A stretch of DNA of 64,000 nt. It comes from DATAUD01 sp035511075. GTDB taxonomy: Bacteria > Verrucomicrobiota > Verrucomicrobiia > Limisphaerales > Palsa-1400. The stretch covers positions 1-64,000 of the forward strand of contig DATKFW010000093.1 in assembly GCA_035511075.1 (NCBI GenBank). Direction: 5' to 3'. The position numbers were made by a program, and so were the translations under genes. Below the pieces are notes generated by a model, which ran no database searches, was not told the DNA's origin, and saw nothing but the letters and a program-made list of their open reading frames with translations. Shown piece by piece: positions 52,420-59,202 of this stretch (its first letter is position 1; each line of letters starts with the position of its first letter).

Positions 52420-54195
52420 ATGAAAAAGTCAATAACCGGGGTGGTTGCGCTCTTGGCGGGGGCCCTCGCGGTTCACTCTCAGGGAACCGTTTCCTTTGCG
52501 AATTACGGTGCTCTTGCGCCGTATATCTATGTTTCCTTGGGTGGCGTTAATGTCGGCGGACCAGCCACGGGTTTAGGAATTGGCAATGGCAATGACTGGA
52601 CTGTAGCGCTTTATGGAATTGGTGGACCGGACGAGGCGGCGAGCTCTCTGTTTCCACTTGTGAACGCGGGAGGCCAGCCTGTAACAGCGACGTTAGCAGA
52701 TGGCGATATTGACGATGCTCCAGGCACCTGGTATTCGACGGAGACCGCTGAGGTTCCTTACACTATTGGGAGCGGCTCGTCTGCGACGGTGCAAATTCGC
52801 GCATGGTACAACGGCGGTGGGGCCTATACCACTTACAACGCAGCGGTTGCTGCCGGTGCTGCGACTGGGGTGTCGGCCACTGCCAATATAATTACTGGAG
52901 GGCCGACTAGGGGTGGCTTTGTATCCACTGCAATCCTGCCCAGCGGAACCGGGGCTGGCCAATTGGGGAACATAATATTGTCAGGCCTCTTAATCTTTGA
53001 TGGATACGGAATCGAAGTCAATTCCAACAACACCGTTACCATCACCGGTTATACCGGAACTGGCGGCGCGTTGAACATTCCAACCAATATCAATGGTTAC
53101 CTGGTTACAAGCATTGCAGGATATGCGTTTGACGAGGACCAAGGTAATACAAGCCCAACAAGTATTACGATTCCCGACACCGTCACCAGCATCCAGAATG
53201 CTGCGTTCCAGCAGGCCTACACTCTGACAGCCCTCATGATTGGTAGTGGAGTGACCAATATTGGAAGCGCTCTCTTCTTGGCGTGCTTCGAACTGACCTC
53301 GATTACGGTGGATTCACTAAACCCGTTCTATTGTAGTGTAAACGGGGTGTTATTTAACAACAGCCAAACCGTCCTTATTGCATATCCTCCAGCTGGAAAC
53401 GCCGGAAGCTACACGATTCCCGGAAGCGTCACGAGCATTGGAGCCGGTGCGTTCGAGTATTGTGGAAGCCAGTTTTCCGGCGGCCTGCAGAGCGTCACGA
53501 TTCCCAGCGGCCTCACTAATATCGGAAACTATGCGTTCTATGCGACCGGATTGACTAACGTGACGATTCCCAACAGCGTGGTTAACATGGGCGGCTTTGC
53601 CTTCTACGGTTGTGGCAACTTGACCAATGCCTCAATCGGCAATAGCGTCACCAGCATCGGAGATTATGCGTTCGAGGCGTGTCCCTTAACTAGCATCGCG
53701 ATTCCACATAGCGTCACCAACATCGGAATGAATGCGTTCGCTCTTTGCGGAAGCCTATCCAACATCGTGATCCCCGGTAGCGTCACCAGCTTGGGAGAAA
53801 ATGCGTTTTATAACTGCTCAAAGCTCAGCGGAATCTTTTGCGAAGGTAACGCTCCCACGGCTGATTCGAGCGCGTTCATGTATGACAACGCGGTAGTCTA
53901 TTACTTGCCGAGCACTACCGGCTGGAGTGAATTTTCCAGCAACACAGGTTGTTCGACTGTCTTGTGGCAGCCTCGAATCGAATTGGTGTCTACTTTCGGC
54001 GCGCAAAGCAACACGTTCGGATTCAATGTTTCCTGGGCGGACAATCGCTCGGCAATCGTGGAAGCCTGCACAAATCTGGCTAATCCAATTTGGCAGCCGC
54101 TGCAAACCAACACTCTCAATGGGGGGTCGTTTTATTTCATTGATCCTCAGCGGACGAACTATCCCGGACGCTTCTACCGTGTGAGCGGGCAATGA
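52420..54195 (+). CDS. Secreted BspA-like leucine-rich-repeat protein
   Basis: A 591-residue exported protein. The signal peptide (MKKSITGVVALLAGALAVHS) is followed by a 170-residue beta-rich domain. From about residue 220 on there are at least ten BspA/TpLRR-type repeats of about 23 residues: ITIPDTVTSIQNAAFQ, YTIPGSVTSIGAGAFEYCG, VTIPSGLTNIGNYAFYATG, IAIPHSVTNIGMNAFALCG. Such repeats form curved surfaces used for attachment. The C-terminus (AIVEACTNLANPIW, later FYRVSGQ) is the module shared with other secreted proteins in this window. The start at 52420 has GAGG five bases upstream; the in-frame extension to 52318 has no such site. GC content looks slightly lower than neighbours. Confidence 0.88.
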   Translation: MKKSITGVVALLAGALAVHSQGTVSFANYGALAPYIYVSLGGVNVGGPATGLGIGNGNDWTVALYGIGGPDEAASSLFPLVNAGGQPVTATLADGDIDDAPGTWYSTETAEVPYTIGSGSSATVQIRAWYNGGGAYTTYNAAVAAGAATGVSATANIITGGPTRGGFVSTAILPSGTGAGQLGNIILSGLLIFDGYGIEVNSNNTVTITGYTGTGGALNIPTNINGYLVTSIAGYAFDEDQGNTSPTSITIPDTVTSIQNAAFQQAYTLTALMIGSGVTNIGSALFLACFELTSITVDSLNPFYCSVNGVLFNNSQTVLIAYPPAGNAGSYTIPGSVTSIGAGAFEYCGSQFSGGLQSVTIPSGLTNIGNYAFYATGLTNVTIPNSVVNMGGFAFYGCGNLTNASIGNSVTSIGDYAFEACPLTSIAIPHSVTNIGMNAFALCGSLSNIVIPGSVTSLGENAFYNCSKLSGIFCEGNAPTADSSAFMYDNAVVYYLPSTTGWSEFSSNTGCSTVLWQPRIELVSTFGAQSNTFGFNVSWADNRSAIVEACTNLANPIWQPLQTNTLNGGSFYFIDPQRTNYPGRFYRVSGQ

Positions 54196-54374
54196 GAACA
54201 GTTTTTGACAGAGCTGATACAAGATCCGATACTACAAATGTTCCGTAGAAAACTTTCGTGGCGCATTGGCCTCGCCTAACCAGCACTCGCACCGTTGCGG
54301 ACAGCTTGGGTTTATTGGCATCGCTAACCATCAATAATCCGTTAGTACACGATGTGAGATTTTCGCCACGACGC

Positions 54375-54569
54375 TTAATTGCCAGGCGGAACCGGAACGG
54401 AAAGATTGCGGCAGATGGATCGTGCCAGATGCTTCTTGATTTCGTTGTGTCGGGGAATGGACTCTTTGCGGCCAGTTTGCGGATTGCTCCAAATCGAATG
54501 GCTGCCGCCTTCTCGCACTGGCAGACAACCGTGTTCCTGTAGGTGGCCGAGCAACGCCCGGCGTTTCAT
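54375..54569 (-). CDS. hicA: HicA-type mRNA interferase toxin
   Basis: A 64-residue toxin of the HicA family, which folds as a small dsRNA-binding-like domain and cuts mRNA. The sequence MKRRALLGHLQEHGC, then REGGSHSIWSNPQTG with the catalytic histidine in GSH, and the end IPRHNEIKKHLARSICRNL are characteristic. The start overlaps the hicB stop as ATGA (54566-54569), so the pair is coupled with antitoxin first, the reverse of the classic hicAB order. The gene appears intact. Confidence 0.88.
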   Translation of the reverse strand: MKRRALLGHLQEHGCLPVREGGSHSIWSNPQTGRKESIPRHNEIKKHLARSICRNLSVPVPPGN

Positions 54570-54784
54570 ACTACCAAAAGTTCCACCGCCTCTGCTTGGG
54601 GGTCCAACCGGAAGGCTTCCTCGCGTTCGGTTTCCAACAGAAGTTGGACAGCCTGTCCGAGGTTGCGCAGGCAGTCATCCTTGGTCTCGCCTTGTCCGTT
54701 GGCCCCAGGCACTTCCAAACAGGTCGCCCAAAAACCGCCCTCCGTTACTTCGCCTTGATGAATGATCGCGGTGAATTGCTTCAT
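54566..54784 (-). CDS. hicB: HicB-type antitoxin
   Basis: A 72-residue antitoxin with the partial RNase H-like HicB fold: FTAIIHQGEVTEGGFWATCL, EVPGANGQGETKDDCLRNL and AVQLLLETEREEAF. It lacks a C-terminal DNA-binding helix-turn-helix or ribbon domain, so autoregulation by DNA binding is doubtful. The ATG at 54784 is preferred over the in-frame TTG at 54808. It precedes hicA with a four-base overlap. Fragments resembling its end and that of hicA occur at 52031 and 43314. Confidence 0.88.
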   Translation of the reverse strand: MKQFTAIIHQGEVTEGGFWATCLEVPGANGQGETKDDCLRNLGQAVQLLLETEREEAFRLDPQAEAVELLVV

Positions 54785-54950
54785 GGTGATATTTTGGACT
54801 CTTTCCAATCTGTTTTCAAGTCAATCATGAAATCACGGCTTTCTCGCCACGTTTACCGCCGCCAGGGAATCTCGGAGGCGACCCCTCGGCCTCCATTCCC
54901 GCTAGCCTTCAGCCTTGAACTTGCCGCGCGCGGGTTTTACCCTCCGTTCC

Positions 54951-55592
54951 ATGAAACGATTCTTCGTTCTTATAGGAATTTCCTTCTTCGCCCTGGCCGC
55001 CACCGCCCAGGATGGCGCCCCAGCTTCCACGCCCGCCGCCGAAGCCGCCGCCAAACAGGGCGCTGACGAACGTTACGAACGCATGGCCGCCGATATTCAG
55101 GCGCTCCAATCCGCAAACGACGCTCTTCAGGCAAAACTCACCGCCATCGAGCAGCAAGTCCAGGACCTGCGCAGTCAGCAGTCCCAGTCCGCCGCCAGTG
55201 TCAGCACGCCCGATGACCTCAAACGTCTCGCCGATAAAATCCAGGAGGTGGACAGGAAACGCGAGGAAGACAAGGAGGCCATCGCCGAGGAAATCCGCAG
55301 GTCCATCGCGGAATTGAAACACGCCGTGGCGGACAGTCCCCCGCCCAGCCGCGTCTCCTCATCCAAACCAGCCCCGGGCGCCGATTCCACCGATACCGAC
55401 AAGGGATTTGTTTACAAAATCCAGGACGGCGACAGCCTTTCGGCGATCGTCAAGGCCTACAACGCCGATTTCAAGAGCAAGGGAATGAAAACGATCTCCC
55501 TGCAACAGGCAATGGACGCCAATCCCAACGTCGATTGGAACCGTCTGCGAGTCGGCCAAAGAATCATCATTCCACGGCCTCCAGCCCAGTAA
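54951..55592 (+). CDS. Secreted coiled-coil protein with LysM-like domain
   Basis: A 213-residue exported protein. The signal peptide (MKRFFVLIGISFFALAATAQ) is followed by an Ala-rich linker. A coiled coil spans about 45-125 (YERMAADIQALQSANDALQ and on). A Pro/Ser linker precedes a C-terminal LysM-like domain (about 155-213: VYKIQDGDSLSAIVKAYNAD, ending RLRVGQRIIIP). LysM domains bind peptidoglycan, so this is probably a periplasmic wall-associated protein of the kind found near division or trafficking genes. The ferritin-like gene follows after four bases. An in-frame start at 54915 is ignored. Confidence 0.85.
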   Translation: MKRFFVLIGISFFALAATAQDGAPASTPAAEAAAKQGADERYERMAADIQALQSANDALQAKLTAIEQQVQDLRSQQSQSAASVSTPDDLKRLADKIQEVDRKREEDKEAIAEEIRRSIAELKHAVADSPPPSRVSSSKPAPGADSTDTDKGFVYKIQDGDSLSAIVKAYNADFKSKGMKTISLQQAMDANPNVDWNRLRVGQRIIIPRPPAQ

Positions 55593-55595
55593 CCC

Positions 55596-57020
55596 ATGAA
55601 CCGATATCAGTCCTACCGCAACCTGCCGCCCCTGGCCGGTCTCTGCTCGATGGAGCAGGCAATGGCTCCCGGACTCCCGATCGAGGCCTGCGTTGCCCGG
55701 CTCAAACGCTATCACTACGCCTTCAAACGTCTCCACCAGATTTTTAACGCCCGCCTCACCGCCGAGCCCGTTTACGAACTCAAAATGGGATTCAGTCTGC
55801 ACGCCCATCTTTGCGCCGAACACGTCGATGCCCTCCGCAAGCGCGTCGGCGAAATGCGCGAACCGCCGCTGGGCCTGGACATCGTGCCGGACGAAAATCT
55901 GGAAATCTTTTTCGACGAAATCCTCGCCGCGCCCACGACCGCGGAATTACTGGCCGGCCTTTACGGCAAAGCCGTTCCCGCGTTGAAGGGCGCCCTGGAG
56001 AGCCATATCGCCGCCACCAACCTCCTTGCCGACGCCCCCTCCGTCCGCCTCTGCCGTTTCGCGCTGCTGGAATTGGACGACATGCTCCGCTTCGGAACCG
56101 AATGCGTCAATCGTCTGATTGACAGCGACGCCGCCCGGAAAATGGCGCTTTGGCTGCAACTCCTCGACGATTGCCTTGCCGCATCCGGCGGGCTGGAGGG
56201 CGCCCGGAAGCCGGCGCCGCGGCAAATCGCGCGCCATTATTCCCGCGCCGGTTACAAGTATGACGGAATACCCCGGCGCGACGAGCGGTTTCCCGATCCC
56301 TACAACATGGGTGTCAACGCCGAGGTGTTTCTCTACGATAAGACCATGCCCGCCGACGCCAAGGTGCTGATGATATTCTACAAACGCCTCCGCGAAATCG
56401 ACGTTCCCGAAATGATGGCGTCCATAATTGCCGAAACCCCCGGCAAACCGTGGGGTTATTACCGCGACATGACACGACAGCTTTGGGACGAGGCCCGCCA
56501 CGCGATGATGGGCGAAGTCGGTTTCGCCAGCCTGGAAATCGATTGGCCCAAAGACGTGATGATCAACTTCACATGGTCGCTGGGCCTGAACACGCAACTC
56601 ACGCCCATGGAACGCCACGGCGTGCTCTACTTCATCGAGCAAGGTTTGATGCCAAAAAACGGCAAACGCTACGAATGGGAGGTCGCCGTCCAATCCAACA
56701 ATCCCCTCTGCGCCCTGTTCCAGGACTACGATTGGGCCGATGAAGTGCTTCACGCGCGCGTCGGGCGCGATTGGTATTTGAAGGAATTCAAGCAAGCCTC
56801 CGAAGGCATCGCCTATGGCGACAGGTGCTGGTCCAAGGTCCTAGTGGGCTGGCGCCAATGGCGCGAGGAAGGCCTGACCCAGCATCGCAATTGGTGGCCG
56901 GACTGCTATCGCGCCGCCTGCAAGAACCGTGGCGTCGACGCGGACCCGGCAGTTTTGGCTTACAACACCTCCTATGAACAGGTGCGGGCCGATTTGAAAA
57001 ACGTATCCGCTTCGGCATAA
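55596..57020 (+). CDS. Ferritin-like diiron-type helical protein, function unknown
   Basis: A 474-residue cytoplasmic helical protein with no signal peptide. It has the pattern of ferritin-like four-helix bundles: VYELKMGFSLHAHLCAEH (E61, E75, H76), FALLELDDML (E159), and a later pair with E280 and the ExxH motif WDEARHAMMGE (E299, H302). These could supply a diiron site. I recall related uncharacterised proteins in many bacteria, annotated only as ferritin-like or hypothetical. It starts four bases after the LysM gene and ends overlapping the next small gene (TAATG), so the three are likely one operon. Its substrate or role is unknown. Confidence 0.7.
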   Translation: MNRYQSYRNLPPLAGLCSMEQAMAPGLPIEACVARLKRYHYAFKRLHQIFNARLTAEPVYELKMGFSLHAHLCAEHVDALRKRVGEMREPPLGLDIVPDENLEIFFDEILAAPTTAELLAGLYGKAVPALKGALESHIAATNLLADAPSVRLCRFALLELDDMLRFGTECVNRLIDSDAARKMALWLQLLDDCLAASGGLEGARKPAPRQIARHYSRAGYKYDGIPRRDERFPDPYNMGVNAEVFLYDKTMPADAKVLMIFYKRLREIDVPEMMASIIAETPGKPWGYYRDMTRQLWDEARHAMMGEVGFASLEIDWPKDVMINFTWSLGLNTQLTPMERHGVLYFIEQGLMPKNGKRYEWEVAVQSNNPLCALFQDYDWADEVLHARVGRDWYLKEFKQASEGIAYGDRCWSKVLVGWRQWREEGLTQHRNWWPDCYRAACKNRGVDADPAVLAYNTSYEQVRADLKNVSASA

Positions 57021-57268
57021 TGGAACCACCCGCTGAAACACCGCTGTTGCCCTTCCACATAACTTCCGGGACGCTCTTCGCCTCCCTTCTTTGGGGTTCT
57101 GTGGGCGCTGGGATGTTTATTTACGGAAAAAAACAACACTCCACCCCCGCCCTAATCGGCGGAATAGCGATGATCATCGTTTCGTACTTTGTCCCGGATC
57201 CGTTGTGGATGAGCGTGAGTTCCGTCGCCCTTATCGCGGGCGTCTATTTTTGGTCACGCCAAGGCTAA
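57020..57268 (+). CDS. Small membrane protein
   Basis: An 82-residue protein with three hydrophobic segments (about 15-35, 44-60 and 66-78: LFASLLWGSVGAGMFIYG, LIGGIAMIIVSYFV, VALIAGVYFW). This resembles a widespread type of tiny membrane protein of unknown role (amino acid transport-like in annotation). Its ATG overlaps the stop of the ferritin-like gene by one base, indicating co-translation. Confidence 0.75.
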   Translation: MEPPAETPLLPFHITSGTLFASLLWGSVGAGMFIYGKKQHSTPALIGGIAMIIVSYFVPDPLWMSVSSVALIAGVYFWSRQG

Positions 57269-57366
57269 GGTCGAAATCCGCGGTCTCACGTCTTTTGGTT
57301 GCGGCCTGCGCGAAGCGGGATTTTGAACTTTAATTCTCAAAGGGGAATCCGCAGACTGGTTTTTCC

Positions 57367-59202
57367 GTGAGGTTTCTTTCGCCAGCCGCGTTTTGGTTCG
57401 CCGCCACTTTGCCGGTCGTTGTGGTGTTTTACCTTCTGAAACGGCGCCGGGTGGTCAAGCTGGTTTCCAGCACGGTCCTCTGGCAGAAATTCCTCGCCGA
57501 TACCCAGGCCAACGCCCCTTTCCAGAAGCTGCGCCACAATTGGCTGCTGTTGCTGCAATTGCTCCTGCTGCTGCTGGCAATCCTTGCGCTGAGCCGCCCT
57601 TATTTCTCCGGTCATGCCGCCGCAAGCGGCCTCCGCGTCGTCATTCTTGACGCGTCGGCTTCCATGCAAAGCACCGATGAAACCCCGTCCCGTTTCGAGA
57701 AGGCCCGCGCCGAGGCCCTCCACCTGGTGGACAGTCTTGCGGACCAGGAACAGATGCTCATCCTTCTGGCTGCGGGCAACACCATCGTCAAACAATCCGC
57801 CACCTCGGACAAAGCCGTCCTGCGTCGGGCGATTCAAGATTGCCAGGTGACCGATTCCACAACGCGCCTGACCGAGGCGCTCAAACTAGCCGGCACATTG
57901 GTGCGCGACAAACATGACCCGGAAATCCATCTTTTTAGCGACGGGGCGGCGGGTGATTTGAGCGAGTTCGAGAACAAAGGCCTGAGTGTGATCTATCATC
58001 GTGAAGGCGTGCGATGCAATAATCTGGGAATTACCACACTCGACATTCGCGACAACCCGGAGAACCACCAGGAACGCGCCATTTACGCCAGCGTCGTCAA
58101 TTTCTCGACCAACACGCAGCAGACGGTGCTGGATTTGCTCTTTGACCAACAAGTTGTGGACACGCGGCCTTTGAGCCTTGCGCCGGGGGAGACTTCGCCG
58201 CAGGTTTTTTCCGCCACACAGGAACGCGACGGCATTTTCACCGTCCGCATCGATGCCCGGGACGATTTGGCGGCTGATAATCAGGCTTCGATCGTCAGCC
58301 TCTTGCCGCAGCCCGTCAGGGTCCTGCTGGTGTCGCACGGCAACCGTTTCATGGAAAAAGCCCTGCGCGCCGTTTCCGGGGTCGAGTTGACTGTCGCCAC
58401 CGATACGCTGGACGGCGCGCCAAATTCCGATGTCGTGGTGCTTGACGATGTGATGCCTTCGGCATGGCCCAAAAACAGCGTGCTGGCTATTCACATCGCC
58501 GGCACCAACTTGTTCGAAGAGGGCTGGACCAATATCGACTCCCCGGCCATTGTCGATTGGAGGAATACGCATCCCCTGCTCCGTTACATTAACCTGGACA
58601 ACATTCAAATCAGCGAGACGCTCGGCGTGCGGACGCCTGCGTGGGGGCTCCCGCTGGTGGAGACCCGGCAAACGCCGCTGATGCTCGCCGGGGAATTGTC
58701 CCGCCAAAAAATCATCTGGATCGGCTTCGACACGCTGCAAAGCACCTGGCCCTTGCGCGTCTCCTTCCCCATGTTCATCGCCAACGCGGTGGAATGGCTC
58801 AACCCGGCCTCGACCAAATCCCGGCAACTGATGCTCCATGCAGGCGAGCCGTTTCGATACGGTTTGCCGCAGCCGGTGGACTCGGTGGAAGTCACGCTGC
58901 CGGACGGTGCCAAGGAAACCATAGCCACGGCGGGAAATCGCGAAATCATTTTTGGCGACACCGCCCGCCAAGGAACCTACCGTTTGCGCGCCGACACAAA
59001 CGAAATCGCCTTCTGTGTCAACGTTCTGGACGCCGCCGAAAGCAACACCAAGCCGCGCGAGGAATTGCAGTTGGGAAAATTCAACACGGTGGGCACGACA
59101 GAGGTCAAACAGGCGAGCGTGGAAATCTGGCGGTGGATCGCCGCCGGCGCGCTGGCCGTCCTGATGTTCGAGTGGTGGTACTACCATCGGAGGACAGTTT
59201 GA
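57367..59202 (+). CDS. BatA-type VWA-domain membrane protein
   Basis: A 611-residue protein of the BatA/aerotolerance type. Two membrane helices (about 7-23 and 58-79) flank a short basic loop (LKRRRVVKLVSSTVLWQ). A von Willebrand A domain with a metal-site motif DASASMQS follows at 95-102, then a long beta-rich region and a C-terminal membrane helix near WRWIAAGALAVLMFEWWYYH. The DASAS motif keeps the DxSxS metal ligands. These operons are thought to act in envelope integrity or stress; no direct function is known. The GTG start has no strong site. The next gene begins inside the stop (TTGA). Confidence 0.85.
   Translation: MRFLSPAAFWFAATLPVVVVFYLLKRRRVVKLVSSTVLWQKFLADTQANAPFQKLRHNWLLLLQLLLLLLAILALSRPYFSGHAAASGLRVVILDASASMQSTDETPSRFEKARAEALHLVDSLADQEQMLILLAAGNTIVKQSATSDKAVLRRAIQDCQVTDSTTRLTEALKLAGTLVRDKHDPEIHLFSDGAAGDLSEFENKGLSVIYHREGVRCNNLGITTLDIRDNPENHQERAIYASVVNFSTNTQQTVLDLLFDQQVVDTRPLSLAPGETSPQVFSATQERDGIFTVRIDARDDLAADNQASIVSLLPQPVRVLLVSHGNRFMEKALRAVSGVELTVATDTLDGAPNSDVVVLDDVMPSAWPKNSVLAIHIAGTNLFEEGWTNIDSPAIVDWRNTHPLLRYINLDNIQISETLGVRTPAWGLPLVETRQTPLMLAGELSRQKIIWIGFDTLQSTWPLRVSFPMFIANAVEWLNPASTKSRQLMLHAGEPFRYGLPQPVDSVEVTLPDGAKETIATAGNREIIFGDTARQGTYRLRADTNEIAFCVNVLDAAESNTKPREELQLGKFNTVGTTEVKQASVEIWRWIAAGALAVLMFEWWYYHRRTV

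Noticed and set aside
58641..59198. Upstream extension of the permease frame by 186 codons
   Set aside because: It lies inside the BatA-type gene, has no membrane or family features, and the TTG at 59199 has a strong ribosome site and coupled overlap.
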